From assembly GCF_014170335.1 (NCBI RefSeq), contig NZ_LZZS01000025.1, positions 1 to 42,552 on the forward strand: 42,552 nt of DNA. The letters run 5' to 3'. The stretch comes from Achromobacter sp. UMC46 (lineage in GTDB: Bacteria; Pseudomonadota; Gammaproteobacteria; Burkholderiales; Burkholderiaceae_B). The position numbers were made by a program, and so were the translations under genes. The notes beneath the pieces were generated by a model, which did not search any database, was not told the DNA's origin, and was given only the letters and a program-made list of their open reading frames with translations. Below, in pieces: positions 25,394 through 34,557 of this stretch (its first letter is position 1; every line of letters begins with the position of its first letter).

Positions 25394-25591
25394 TCAAGCG
25401 AAAGGCATCATGGCCTTGACGGAGGCCACGTTGGATTCATGAACGGCCGTCGAGCCGCGCAATTGACGCTTGGCCTTCGTGGTCTTCTTGGTCAGAATGT
25501 GGCGCTTGAACGCCTGACCGCGCTTGATGGAGCCGCTGCCGCGAACCTTAAAGCGCTTGGAGGCGCTTTTCTTGGTTTTCATCTTGGGCAT
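25394..25591 (-). CDS. rpmI: 50S ribosomal protein L35
   Basis: A 65-residue L35, beginning [20 protein letters not shown] and carrying the conserved [16 protein letters not shown]. It normally follows infC. Here infC is 9 kb away, and rpmI appears to be transcribed from its own promoter about 330 bp upstream (25924-25953), making it the first gene of the rpmI-rplT-pheST-ihfA unit. Confidence 0.98.
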   Translation of the reverse strand: MPKMKTKKSASKRFKVRGSGSIKRGQAFKRHILTKKTTKAKRQLRGSTAVHESNVASVKAMMPFA

Positions 25592-25653
25592 GATGATTCC
25601 CTAAACTTAAACTCGTTGTTGATTTGACATGACGCGAGGTGTTTGGCGTTGCT

Positions 25654-25973
25654 GGCAAAAAGCCCTAGGGCTAGCACCGATGCGACGGCAAAACTTGTAG
25701 ACCTGTTGCCACTTCTTGGGGGTACTTCGGGGTATTGCTGGGGTCTTGCTGGGGTATTGCAGGAAGCACATTGCCGGGTCACTTCCCAACTACTGCCGGG
25801 TCACTTCCCTGCTACTTCCCTGCTACTTTCCTGCCTCTTCCCACCGTGGCACGGCATTGCTGCCAGACACGATTTCTTCCCAGCTCTTGGCAAAAAAGTG
25901 GCCGAGATCCGGGAAAGCCTTTGATTATATGGTGATTTCCTGGTCTTTGTCGAGTCGGATGCGGCAAAAAGCC
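25654..25973. repeat. Low-complexity spacer with imperfect tandem and flanking direct repeats
   Basis: The 414-bp gap between rpmI and comM has no credible gene. It holds three TTGCTGGGGT-like units (25730-25760), two TGCCGGGTCACTTCCC units (25772-25810) and several TGCTACTTCCC variants to about 25842. An 11-bp direct repeat GGCAAAAAGCC stands at both edges (25654-25664 and 25963-25973). It corresponds to the place where the usual infC-rpmI junction is interrupted. Confidence 0.6.
25924..25953 (-). promoter_or_regulatory. Strong sigma-70 promoter for the rpmI operon
   Basis: On the minus strand TCGACA-N18-TATAAT, a perfect -10 and a one-mismatch -35, 53 bp beyond the comM stop and pointing at rpmI. 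The expected start is near 25917, giving a leader of about 325 nt that contains the tandem repeats. Confidence 0.65.
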
Positions 25974-26005
25974 AAGCGGGCCGGGCCAGGAGATCCAACC
26001 GACCA

Positions 26006-27535
26006 TCATACCCCCGGCCGCCGGTACTGCACCGCCTGCGCCACATGCCCGGCGCCCAGCACGTCTGCCCCGTCCAGATCGGCGATCGTGCGCGCCACCC
26101 GCAACGCCCGGTGCAGCGCTCGCCCGGACCCCGCCATGCGGCGCATGGCCTGAAAAAGCAGCGCCTGCGCCTCGCTATCCATGACGCAGTGCTGATCCAG
26201 TTCTGCCCCCATTAATGCGGCGTTCAGTTTGCCCTGCCGGGCCTCCTGACGGTCCCGGCAACGCATCACCCGGTCCTGCACGGGGCCGGACGCCTCGCCC
26301 GGGGGGCCGCCCATGGATTCGGGGTCGGATGGCGGCAGCGCCACATGCAGGTCGATGCGGTCCAGTAACGGCCCGGATATCTTGCCGACATAGCGCGCCA
26401 CCTGATCGGGCGTGCAATGACAGACCCGCCCCGGATGCCCGCGCCAGCCGCAAGGGCAAGGGTTCATGGCCGCGACCAATTGAAAACGCGCGGGGAATTG
26501 GGCCGCGTGCAGGGCACGGGCGATGACCACCCTGCCCGCTTCCAGCGGCTCGCGCAGCGCTTCCAGCGTGCGCCGGCTGAATTCCGGGAATTCATCCAGA
26601 AACAGCACGCCATGGTGCGCCAGGCTGATCTCGCCCGGACGCGGCCGGCTGCCGCCGCCCACCAACGCCGCAACCGACGCGGAATGATGCGGCGAGCGGA
26701 ACGGGGGATGCCCCATCAGCGCCTCGGGCAGTCCCGCCAGCGCCGCGACGGCGGCCGCTTCCAGCGCCTGACTGCGCCGCAAAGGCGGCAACAAGCCCGG
26801 CAAGCGGGACGCCAGCATGCTCTTGCCCGCGCCGGGCGGTCCGATCATCAGCAGACTATGGCCGCCCGCTGCGGCCACTTCCAACGCCCGCCGAGCGCCT
26901 GGCTGTCCACGAACGTCCGACAGACACGGCGCTGGCGGCGGCGCAGGCCACGCCTTGGGCACCGCATCCGGCAACCGGCAGGCGCCCGTGACATGAGCGG
27001 CAACATCCGCCAGGCTGCGCGCAGACAGCACGCGAAGCCCTGGCACCCAAGCGGCCTGCTCAGCACTGCCCGCCGGCAGGATCAGCGTGGCCTCGGGCGC
27101 CTCGCGCGCCACGCTCAGCGCAATCACCAAGGGGGCCGCCACGGGCACCAACGCGCCAGTCAAGGACAACTCGCCTGCCAGCACCAGGCCGGCCAAGGTA
27201 GGGTCCGCCACAGGCAAGTCCGGACCACCGCCATCGGTAGGCGCGGCCAACTGGCCCGAGGCCAGCAGCAACCCCAGCGCAATGGGCAGATCGAACCGGC
27301 CGGATTCCTTGGGAATATCGGCAGGCGACAGATTCACCGTGATGCGCCCGGGCGGAAACGCAAAGCCGCTATTCAAGATGGCGGCGCGCACGCGCTCCCG
27401 GCTTTCGCGCACCTCGGTGTCGGGCAGCCCCACGACGTTGAAACTGGGCAGCCCCGGACCCAGATGGGTTTCTACCCGGACGGCGTGCGCATGCAGCCCG
27501 CTGAGCGCCCGGCTGGCAAGAACGGCAAGCGTCAA
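26006..27535 (-). CDS. comM: ComM/YifB-family Mg-chelatase-like AAA+ ATPase
   Basis: A 509-residue protein. An N-terminal Lon-protease-like fold (LASRALSGLHAHAVRVETHLGPGLPSFNVVGLPDTEVRES) precedes an AAA+ core with Walker A GPPGAGKSML and Walker B VLFLDEFPEF, and a C-terminal Mg-chelatase domain (RALHRALRVARTIADLDG). In naturally competent proteobacteria ComM is a hexameric helicase that promotes branch migration during integration of transformed DNA; it is also kept in non-competent species. The length is normal. It is followed by the rpmI promoter. Confidence 0.95.
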   Translation of the reverse strand: MTLAVLASRALSGLHAHAVRVETHLGPGLPSFNVVGLPDTEVRESRERVRAAILNSGFAFPPGRITVNLSPADIPKESGRFDLPIALGLLLASGQLAAPTDGGGPDLPVADPTLAGLVLAGELSLTGALVPVAAPLVIALSVAREAPEATLILPAGSAEQAAWVPGLRVLSARSLADVAAHVTGACRLPDAVPKAWPAPPPAPCLSDVRGQPGARRALEVAAAGGHSLLMIGPPGAGKSMLASRLPGLLPPLRRSQALEAAAVAALAGLPEALMGHPPFRSPHHSASVAALVGGGSRPRPGEISLAHHGVLFLDEFPEFSRRTLEALREPLEAGRVVIARALHAAQFPARFQLVAAMNPCPCGWRGHPGRVCHCTPDQVARYVGKISGPLLDRIDLHVALPPSDPESMGGPPGEASGPVQDRVMRCRDRQEARQGKLNAALMGAELDQHCVMDSEAQALLFQAMRRMAGSGRALHRALRVARTIADLDGADVLGAGHVAQAVQYRRPGV

Positions 27536-27670
27536 GACGCTCTCCCAAAGGGAACAAGGCCGTCAGTATCGGCAATTGCGACGCGCCCGCAGGCCGATGC
27601 GTGACAAAAGCAGCCCGCGCCTAAGGCGTCTTGACGATCATTTCATGGATGGCGCGCAACAGGACGCCAA

Positions 27671-27699
27671 AATAAAAACGACCGCTCGAAGCGGTCGTT
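27671..27699 (-). terminator. Intrinsic terminator of the ubiK gene
   Basis: A 10-bp perfect stem AACGACCGCT/AGCGGTCGTT with a 3-nt loop, followed on the minus strand by TTTATTTTGG. Confidence 0.85.
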
Positions 27700-27724
27700 G
27701 CGGTGCCGGCATAGCGATGCGCGC

Positions 27725-27976
27725 CTACTTGTCCAACGCCGACAGGCGTTCTTCCAGTTGCTGCACCTGCGCCGACAATTGATCCACGCGGGCGCGGGTG
27801 CGCGCCAGCAGGTCGGCCTGCACGTCGAATTCTTCGCGGGTGACCAGATCCATCTTGGTGAAGGCCTGGGCCATCATCGCGCGCACGTTCTTTTCAACGT
27901 CCGCCGCGGGGCTGCGGGCGATCAGGTCGGAAATGTTCTTCTGGATGTCTTCCATCCACTGGGTGCGATTGTTCAT
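27725..27976 (-). CDS. ubiK: UbiK/YqiC-like ubiquinone biosynthesis accessory factor
   Basis: An 83-residue protein of the YqiC (DUF526) family. It has an amphipathic N-terminal half (QWMEDIQKNISDLIARSP) and a C-terminal coiled coil (VDQLSAQVQQLEERLSALD). In E. coli UbiK forms homotrimers and helps aerobic ubiquinone synthesis with UbiJ. MNNRTQWMED is the expected start. It commonly sits next to comM and glnK-amtB in betaproteobacteria, as here. Confidence 0.85.
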   Translation of the reverse strand: MNNRTQWMEDIQKNISDLIARSPAADVEKNVRAMMAQAFTKMDLVTREEFDVQADLLARTRARVDQLSAQVQQLEERLSALDK

Positions 27977-28045
27977 AGCGGCCTCTCGGTGTTCTTGATG
28001 CCCCAAGTGTAGTGCTTCGGGCCTTGCGCTGCAGGACGAATGGGC

Positions 28046-28080
28046 AAAAAAAGAGGGCGGGCCGCATGCGGTGACCGCCC
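28046..28080 (-). terminator. Intrinsic terminator of the lipoprotein gene
   Basis: Minus-strand GGGCGG/CCGCCC stem enclosing an inner CCGCATGCGG palindrome, followed by CTC and seven T. Confidence 0.8.
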
Positions 28081-28135
28081 ATCAAAGCACAGGAGAAAAC
28101 CGGGCTGCCATGGCGGCAACCCCCTACCAACATCG

Positions 28136-28540
28136 TTACGGGCAGCCCATCTGGGTTGCCGATTGCGCGAACAGGTCCGACGATTGCTTGCACTGCGCAG
28201 CCAATTGGGTCTTGTCGGGAATCGCCGCCCACTGCGACTTGGCCGACTCGAGCTGCTGCTTGATGCTGGCAGCCGCCGGGTTGCTGTTGCCCAGCTTGTC
28301 CATGCAAGCATTGACCTTGGCCAGATACGCCTCGCACTCGGCCGGCACGGAAGCCGTGGAGCCCGTCGCCGGCGGCGTCGTCGCGGCAGGCGGTGTCGAG
28401 GCCGGCGGCGTGGCAGCGGGCGCAGGAGCCGTGGAAGCCGCCGGCGGGGCCGCCTTTTCGTCGCTCTTGTTGCAGCCGGCCAGCACGCCGACCGATGCGG
28501 CCAGCACCAAAATGCCGATCATCTTGCGTTGAATCTTCAT
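28136..28540 (-). CDS. Small lipoprotein with Ala/Pro/Thr linker
   Basis: A 134-residue protein with a lipoprotein signal MKIQRKMIGILVLAASVG ending VLAGC (C23). A low-complexity Ala/Pro/Thr linker follows (about 33-65), then a compact four-cysteine domain (ECEAYLAKVNACMDKLG, AAQCKQSS, QMGCP). The domain resembles the DUF5339-type family, but this is uncertain. The start is fixed by an AGAGGAC ribosome site. The linker probably holds the domain away from the membrane. The function is unknown. Confidence 0.78.
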   Translation of the reverse strand: MKIQRKMIGILVLAASVGVLAGCNKSDEKAAPPAASTAPAPAATPPASTPPAATTPPATGSTASVPAECEAYLAKVNACMDKLGNSNPAAASIKQQLESAKSQWAAIPDKTQLAAQCKQSSDLFAQSATQMGCP

Positions 28541-28955
28541 GGTGTCCTCTTTCCGTTCTTGCTTCTTATTTGAGTGGGCCGCCGTACCGGGAACCTCGCC
28601 AGCCGCCCGATCCGCCCTGGCTTTTTTTGACAAGCCATGAGGTGTTATCGATTCTTCTTCAGTGCCCCCTCGGCAACAAGCGTATCCGTGTAAACCCCGG
28701 TATCAAACGCATCCCCATTTTTCGACGCCTGAACGCAAGCTGGCAGGCCGCTGAACCGCCCCCCTATTTCGTCCGACAGCCACGCCCTGTAACGCTGTGC
28801 GGCCCGGCGCGGCGTCACCGGCCATCTGCCGCTGCATGCCGAAATTCACGACAAACCGCAACATCCTCAGCATCAATTGGCTACAAATAGCGGGCTTGAA
28901 ACATATTTCGTTGCAAGCCCCGCATTCCCCGCGTTACGCACCAAATTGAGGCTGA

Positions 28956-29432
<477 letters not shown>

Positions 29433-29463
29433 ATAAATAAGAAAGACTCATTGGAGCCTGAAA

Positions 29464-30702
29464 ATGGATAAAGCAGATATCTCCTGGTTGCTCGTCTCTA
29501 CCCTGCTTGTATTGATGATGGCCGTACCCGGTCTGGCGTTGTTCTATGGCGGCCTGGTACGCAGCAAGAACGTGCTGTCGGTGTTGCTCCAAGTGCTGTG
29601 CACGTTCGTGCTGGGCCTGGTTCTCTGGTTCATCTACGGCTATTCCCTTGCATTCACCGAGGGCAACGCCTTCTTCGGCGGCCTGTCGCGCGCCTTCTTC
29701 TCTGGCATGTTCACACCGGCTGACGGCAAGTACGCCATGTCGAACACCTTGACCGAGCTGCTGTTCGCCTCGTTCCAGGCCACGTTCGCCGGCATCACCT
29801 GCGCGCTGATTGTGGGCAGCTTTGCTGAGCGCGCCCGCTTCTCCGGGGTGCTGGTGTTCACGGTGATCTGGTTCACGTTCGCCTACATTCCCATCGCCCA
29901 CATGGTGTGGTTCGCGTCCGAAACGGCGCCGGGCCTGCTGAACGCAAAGGGCGCACTGGATTTCGCCGGCGGCACCGTGGTGCACATCAACGCTGGCGTG
30001 GCCGGTCTGGTGGGCGCTTATGTGGTGGGCAAGCGCGTGGGCTACGGCCGCGAAGCCATGCAGCCGCACAACCTGCCGATGACGTTTATCGGCGCTGCCC
30101 TGCTGTGGGTGGGCTGGTTCGGTTTCAATGCGGGTTCGGCCCTGGCCGCTAACGAGAACGCCACCCTGGCCTTCTTCAACACGATGATCGCCACAGCGGG
30201 TGCAGTGCTGGCCTGGCTGTTCACGGAATGGGCCATCAAGGGCAAGCCCTCGATGCTGGGTGCCGCCTCCGGCGCGATTGCCGGTCTGGTGGGCATTACC
30301 CCCGCCGCCGGCCTGGTTGGCCCGGTGGGCGCACTGATCATCGGCGTGGTTGCCGGTATCGTCTGCGTCTGGGGCGTGAATGGCCTGAAGCGCATGCTGC
30401 GCGCCGATGATGCGCTGGACGTGTTCGGCATCCACGGCGTGGGCGGTATCGTCGGCGCGCTGTTGACGGGGGTGTTCAATGCGCAAGTCCTCGGGGGCCC
30501 CGGCCTGGCCGAGCCTGGCATGATCGCCCACCAACTGTGGGTCCAGCTGGAAGGCGTGCTGCTGACCATCGTCTGGTCCGGCGTGGTGGCGTGGATTGCC
30601 TACAAGATCGCCAATGCCCTGTGCGGTATGCGTGTGCCGGAAGACCAGGAGCGCGAAGGCCTGGACGTCACGAGCCACGGCGAATCGGCTTACCACAGCT
30701 AA
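29464..30702 (+). CDS. amtB: Ammonium transporter AmtB
   Basis: A 412-residue, eleven-helix ammonium channel. The pore histidine pair is visible at about H174 (GGTVVHINAG) and H324 (GIHGVGGIVG), together with FAYIPIAHMVW and the N-terminal PGLALFYGGLVR. It starts directly at the first helix, without the longer cleaved signal found in E. coli AmtB. It works as a trimer in the inner membrane and is gated by GlnK, encoded just upstream. A strong terminator follows. Confidence 0.97.
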   Translation: MDKADISWLLVSTLLVLMMAVPGLALFYGGLVRSKNVLSVLLQVLCTFVLGLVLWFIYGYSLAFTEGNAFFGGLSRAFFSGMFTPADGKYAMSNTLTELLFASFQATFAGITCALIVGSFAERARFSGVLVFTVIWFTFAYIPIAHMVWFASETAPGLLNAKGALDFAGGTVVHINAGVAGLVGAYVVGKRVGYGREAMQPHNLPMTFIGAALLWVGWFGFNAGSALAANENATLAFFNTMIATAGAVLAWLFTEWAIKGKPSMLGAASGAIAGLVGITPAAGLVGPVGALIIGVVAGIVCVWGVNGLKRMLRADDALDVFGIHGVGGIVGALLTGVFNAQVLGGPGLAEPGMIAHQLWVQLEGVLLTIVWSGVVAWIAYKIANALCGMRVPEDQEREGLDVTSHGESAYHS

Positions 30703-30739
30703 TCACAGCCAACCTCAGCGATGGGGTTGTGAAGGACAG

Positions 30740-30772
30740 AAAAAGCCCGGACCTTACGGTCCGGGCTTTTTC
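30740..30772. terminator. Bidirectional terminator between amtB and ptsI
   Basis: A 13-bp stem AAAAGCCCGGACC/GGTCCGGGCTTTT with loop TTAC, with A- and T-rich flanks suited to both convergent genes. Confidence 0.9.
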
Positions 30773-30810
30773 TATTCCACTGCCTGGCGGCGCCGAAGCG
30801 CGGCTCCGGT

Positions 30811-32637
30811 TCAGGCCGGATCCAGCGCGTCCAGATCCACCGGCAAGGCGCGGTTCAGCGCGGTGGCCACTTTGATCCGCAAGGCGTTGGAATGCGCCCG
30901 GCGCACCTCGCGCTTGACGTCCAGCAGCTGCTGCGGATGCATCGAGAACTCGGTCAGGCCCAAGCCCAGCAGCAGTCGGGTCATGCGGGAATCACCCGCC
31001 ATTTCGCCACAGACCGCCACTGGCTTGCCAGCGCGCTCGCCCGCATTGATGGTGTTGGCCACCAGGCGCAGCACGGCAGGATGCAGCGGATCGTAAAGCG
31101 TCGCCACATCGTGGTCACCGCGGTCGATGGCCAAGGTGTACTGGATCAGGTCGTTCGTGCCGATGGACAGGAAATCCAGCGCCTGGACGAAGGGTTCGAT
31201 CGCGATCGCGATGGCGGGCACTTCAACCATGGCGCCCACTTCCATCTGCGGCGCATACGCCTGCCCGCGGGCATCCAACTCGCGCCGGGCGGATTCGATC
31301 GCGGCCTTGGTCGCCACCACTTCATGCATGTGGGCGATCATCGGGATCAGCAAGCGCACCGGTCCGTGGGCCGAGGCCCGCAGGATGGCGCGCAGCTGCG
31401 TCGCGAACATCTCCGGTCGCGCCAGGCAATAGCGGATCGCGCGCTGGCCCAACGCGGGGTTGGTGGCCACGGTGGCCTCGCCGTCAAGCGTCTTGTCCGA
31501 GCCGATGTCCAGCGTGCGGATCGTGACGGGCCGGCCGGCCATGACCTTCACGACCGACGAATAGGCTTCGTACTGCTCTTCTTCGCCGGGCAGGTCCGGA
31601 CGGCCCATGAACAGGAATTCGCTGCGGAACAGGCCGATGCCGTCCGCGCCCGACGCCAACGCCAGGGCGGCCTCGTCGGGCAGCTCGATATTCGCGTGCA
31701 GCACGATGTCGATGCCGTCCAGCGTGACCGAGGGCTCGTCGCGCAACAGGCCTAGTTCGGCCCGTTCGTCGGCGTACGCGGCCTGGCGGCGCCGGTACTC
31801 TTGAAGAATGCGGTCCGACGGGTTGACGACTACGGCGCCAGCGGCGCCATCGATGATCAACATGTCGCCGTCGCGGACCAGTTCGCGCACGTTGCCCATG
31901 GCGACCACGGCCGGCACGCCCATGCTTCGCGCGACGATCGCCGTGTGCGATGTCGGGCCGCCCAAGTCGGTCACGAACGCCGCGAAGCGGCCGCCGCGCA
32001 GGCGCAGCATGTCGGCGGGCGAGATGTCGTGCGCCACCACCACCAGAGCATCATCGCCGCCCATGTGGGACATGTCGGGCAGGATGGCAGAGGTGCCGGC
32101 CAGCACGTGCAGCACGCGCTCGATCACCTGGCGGACGTCGGCCCCGCGCTCGCGCAGGTACTCGTCTTCCATGGCGTCGAACTGCTGGCCCAGAATCTGG
32201 CCTTGCGTCGTCAGCGCCCATTCGGCGTTGTAATGGCGTTCGGCGATCAGGGCCAGCGTCTGCTCGGCCAGCAACGGATCGCCAAGCAGCAGGCTGTGCA
32301 CATTCAGCATCGCGCCCAGCTCGCGCGGCGCATCGGCCGGCAAGGTGTCGGCCAGTTGCCGGAGCTCGTGCTGCGCCGAAGCCAGGGCGTCGGTCAGGCG
32401 GGCGCTTTCCGTGGGCACGTCTTCCGGAGATATCCGGTAGTGCGCCACTTCCAGCGCGGCGGCGCCCATGACGACCGCTCGCCCGATGGCGTATCCCTTG
32501 GCAACCCCCTTGCCGTAAAGACAAACGACGGGGCTGGCAGCGCCAGATCCGTCGTAAGCAGGGCCCAGGGTCGAGGACGAACCGGCCCGGGCAGCGCTCA
32601 GGCCGGCGGATTCAGAGGGGGTTCTATTCCTGCTCAC
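30811..32637 (-). CDS. ptsI: PTS enzyme I (phosphoenolpyruvate-protein phosphotransferase)
   Basis: A 608-residue enzyme I that moves phosphate from PEP to HPr. The phosphorylated histidine is about residue 231 in GGPTSHTAIVARSMGVPAVV, and the PEP-binding barrel shows AVCGEMAGD and IGTNDLIQYTLAIDRGDHDV. The only plausible start is a GTG inside the last codons of ptsH (overlap 14 bp). This gives a ~40-residue N-terminal Ser/Ala/Gly-rich extension before the conserved core begins at VVCLYGKGVAKGYAIG. It is translationally coupled to ptsH. Confidence 0.95.
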   Translation of the reverse strand: MSRNRTPSESAGLSAARAGSSSTLGPAYDGSGAASPVVCLYGKGVAKGYAIGRAVVMGAAALEVAHYRISPEDVPTESARLTDALASAQHELRQLADTLPADAPRELGAMLNVHSLLLGDPLLAEQTLALIAERHYNAEWALTTQGQILGQQFDAMEDEYLRERGADVRQVIERVLHVLAGTSAILPDMSHMGGDDALVVVAHDISPADMLRLRGGRFAAFVTDLGGPTSHTAIVARSMGVPAVVAMGNVRELVRDGDMLIIDGAAGAVVVNPSDRILQEYRRRQAAYADERAELGLLRDEPSVTLDGIDIVLHANIELPDEAALALASGADGIGLFRSEFLFMGRPDLPGEEEQYEAYSSVVKVMAGRPVTIRTLDIGSDKTLDGEATVATNPALGQRAIRYCLARPEMFATQLRAILRASAHGPVRLLIPMIAHMHEVVATKAAIESARRELDARGQAYAPQMEVGAMVEVPAIAIAIEPFVQALDFLSIGTNDLIQYTLAIDRGDHDVATLYDPLHPAVLRLVANTINAGERAGKPVAVCGEMAGDSRMTRLLLGLGLTEFSMHPQQLLDVKREVRRAHSNALRIKVATALNRALPVDLDALDPA

Positions 32638-32893
32638 CGAATTTGCTGTCGAACAGAGTTTCGATTTCGGAAAGGGCTTGATCGGCGTCGCCGCCGGAAG
32701 CCTCCAGCTTGACCGTCACGCCCAGCCCGGCCGCCAGCATCATGACTCCCATGATGCTCTTGGCGTTCACGCGCTGCGCGCCGCGCGAGATGAAGATCTC
32801 GCTTGAGAACTTGCTGGCAAGTTGCGTCAGCTTGGCGGCCGCCCGCGCATGCAAACCCAATTTATTGCTGATGACGATGTCTTTTGTAGGCAT
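32624..32893 (-). CDS. ptsH: PTS phosphocarrier protein HPr
   Basis: An 89-residue HPr with the phosphorylation site His15 (GLHARAAAK) and the regulatory Ser46 (NAKSIMGVMML), which HPr kinase modifies in species that have it. It accepts phosphate from enzyme I and passes it to the EIIA encoded upstream. The gene overlaps ptsI by 14 bp. A 116-bp gap separates it from the EIIA gene. Confidence 0.97.
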   Translation of the reverse strand: MPTKDIVISNKLGLHARAAAKLTQLASKFSSEIFISRGAQRVNAKSIMGVMMLAAGLGVTVKLEASGGDADQALSEIETLFDSKFGEQE

Positions 32894-33009
32894 AGGAAAT
32901 ATTATGACCGCGGATGAACGCCGCAGTGTTGATCACAGCAAAACGCCAAACCGCCAACTGCTTTTCGGCTGGAATTGTCAGCCGACATAATAGGACAAAT
33001 TCCCGCCCG

Positions 33010-33411
33010 TCAGTCTACACGCAAGACACCCTGCACCCCGCCAGCCAGGGCCTTCTCGCGGGTTTCCGCCAACGGCAGGTTGCGGTAGGTCAGCGCCCGC
33101 AGCAGCATCGGGGTATTCAGGCCCGCCAGCACGCAGCATTGAATGCCCTGCGCCTGCGCATCGGCCACCGCCCGCTTGGAGATATTGGCGGGCGTAGCGC
33201 CGATCAGGTCCGTCAGCACCAGCACGCCGGCGCCGTGGTCCTGCCCCAGGATGTCTTTCAGGACATCCGGCGCCAGGTCGTCCGGCCGGTCTTCGGGCTG
33301 GATATCGTGAATGGCCAGCATCCCGTCAAGGTTGCCCATGACGTGGCTGGCGCATTCGCGCATCGCCGCGCCCAAAGGCGCGTGCACGACGATAACAATA
33401 CCCGTGGTCAT
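33010..33411 (-). CDS. PTS EIIA, mannose family
   Basis: A 133-residue single-domain EIIA of the mannose class, with the phosphorylated His10 in IVIVVHAPLG. ILTDL-like VLVLTDLIGATPANI is the fold signature. No EIIB, EIIC or EIID membrane subunits are encoded in the window. The chain EI-HPr-EIIA therefore probably serves regulation rather than sugar transport, as established for several betaproteobacteria with the same gene cluster. It is 17 bp downstream of gshB, so the transcript likely runs gshB-EIIA-ptsH-ptsI. Confidence 0.93.
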   Translation of the reverse strand: MTTGIVIVVHAPLGAAMRECASHVMGNLDGMLAIHDIQPEDRPDDLAPDVLKDILGQDHGAGVLVLTDLIGATPANISKRAVADAQAQGIQCCVLAGLNTPMLLRALTYRNLPLAETREKALAGGVQGVLRVD

Positions 33412-33428
33412 GACGGTTTCCAGAGAGA

Positions 33429-34400
33429 TCAGGCTGCCCGGGCAGTGGTCGCCACGGCTTTTTCAAGCGCCTGGACGAACATGCCTGCAACATCGAAACC
33501 GGTCTGTTCGGCAATCTCTACGAAACAGGTGGGGCTGGTGACGTTGACTTCGGTGACGTAGTCGCCAATGACGTCCAGGCCGACCAGCAGCAGGCCGCGG
33601 GCGGCAAGCTTGGGGGCCACGGCTTCGGCGATTTCGCGGTCGCGCGCGGACAGTTCCTGCGCGACGCCGCGGCCGCCGGCAGCCAGGTTGCCCCGCGTTT
33701 CACCGGCCAGCGGGATGCGCGCCAGCGAATACGGCACCGGTACGCCGCCGATCAGCAGGATGCGCTTGTCGCCCTTGACGATGTCGGGGATGTAGCGTTG
33801 GGCCATGATGGTGCGCGCGCCGTTGTCGGTCAGCGTTTCCAGGATGGCGTTCAGGTTGGGGTCCTTGGGCTGCAGGCGGAACACGCCCGTGCCGCCCATG
33901 CCGTCCAGCGGCTTCACGATCACGTCGTGGTGCGTGTCGTGGAACGCCTTCAGCCGGGCCATGTTGCGGGTCACCAGCGTGGGCGCGGTGAATTCGCTGA
34001 TCTCAGTGATGGCGAGTTTTTCGGGATGGTTGCGGATGGCCGCGCCGCTGTTGAACACGCGGGCGCCTTGCGCCTCGGCGTATTCGAGCAGGTGCGTGGA
34101 ATACACGTATTCCATGTCGAAAGGCGGGTCTTTGCGCATGACGACTGCGCCAAAATCCGCCAGCGGCAGATCCTGGGGGGCCGATTCCGTCCACCAGTCG
34201 TGACCATGCAGGTCGGCGTTGGCCGACAGCGTAATCGGCGTGGTGACGGCCTTGACGACGCCCGCCTCGATGTAAAGGTCGCCTTGCATGGCCACGCTAA
34301 GCGTGTGGCCGCGCGCCACCAGGGCACGCATCATGGCGACAGAGCTGTCCTTGTACGCCTTCAGCAGCGGCAAGGGATCCAAAACGAACAAAACATGCAT
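33429..34400 (-). CDS. gshB: Glutathione synthetase
   Basis: A 323-residue ATP-grasp enzyme that joins gamma-glutamylcysteine and glycine. It starts MHVLFVLDPLPLLKAYKDSS and shows RKDPPFDMEYVYSTHLLEYA, KPLDGMGGTGVFRL (ATP-grasp glycine loop) and GLDVIGDYVTEVNVTSPTC. The longer open frame upstream runs through a hairpin (34420-34445) and is rejected. gshA is not adjacent. It is the first gene before EIIA-ptsH-ptsI and lies 157 bp downstream of infC, a gap containing three hairpins. Confidence 0.95.
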   Translation of the reverse strand: MHVLFVLDPLPLLKAYKDSSVAMMRALVARGHTLSVAMQGDLYIEAGVVKAVTTPITLSANADLHGHDWWTESAPQDLPLADFGAVVMRKDPPFDMEYVYSTHLLEYAEAQGARVFNSGAAIRNHPEKLAITEISEFTAPTLVTRNMARLKAFHDTHHDVIVKPLDGMGGTGVFRLQPKDPNLNAILETLTDNGARTIMAQRYIPDIVKGDKRILLIGGVPVPYSLARIPLAGETRGNLAAGGRGVAQELSARDREIAEAVAPKLAARGLLLVGLDVIGDYVTEVNVTSPTCFVEIAEQTGFDVAGMFVQALEKAVATTARAA

Positions 34401-34419
34401 CGCGACACCCCGAACGTAC

Positions 34420-34546
34420 GCCGCCTTCCCTGGAGGGAAGGCGGCTTTATGACATCGTAGCGCAGAGCCGCCCAATAAGCGAACCCGCCGGTCACAGGAC
34501 GGACGGCGGGTCGGAAGCGTGGCGGCCTAGCCTGGAAGACCAGGCT
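34420..34546. repeat. Three successive hairpins between infC and gshB
   Basis: GCCGCCTTCCC-TGGA-GGGAAGGCGGC (34420-34445), ACCCGCCG-N13-CGGCGGGT (34483-34511) and AGCCTGG-AAGA-CCAGGCT (34529-34546). None has a T-run on the minus strand. They may protect the infC 3' end or tune gshB, whose ATG is 20 bp from the first stem. Confidence 0.55.
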
Positions 34547-34557
34547 GCGGCTGGAAC

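Noticed and set aside
25655..25675. Terminator in the rpmI leader (AGCCCTAGGGCT followed by TTTTT)
   Set aside because: The palindrome leaves only a four-bp stem with a usable loop, too weak to call.
25716..25842. Tandem repeats as a CRISPR array
   Set aside because: Units are short, adjacent and imperfect, with no constant repeat plus unique spacer pattern and no cas genes.
25716..26153. Plus-strand frame across the repeat spacer into comM
   Set aside because: No ribosome site, made of repeat translations and then comM antisense.
26417..27604. 395-codon plus-strand frame antisense to comM
   Set aside because: Arg/Gln-rich shadow; comM on the other strand has Walker motifs.
28641..28937. 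Possible decayed gene upstream of glnK
   Set aside because: No frame shows recognisable protein sequence or ribosome site; treated as non-coding.
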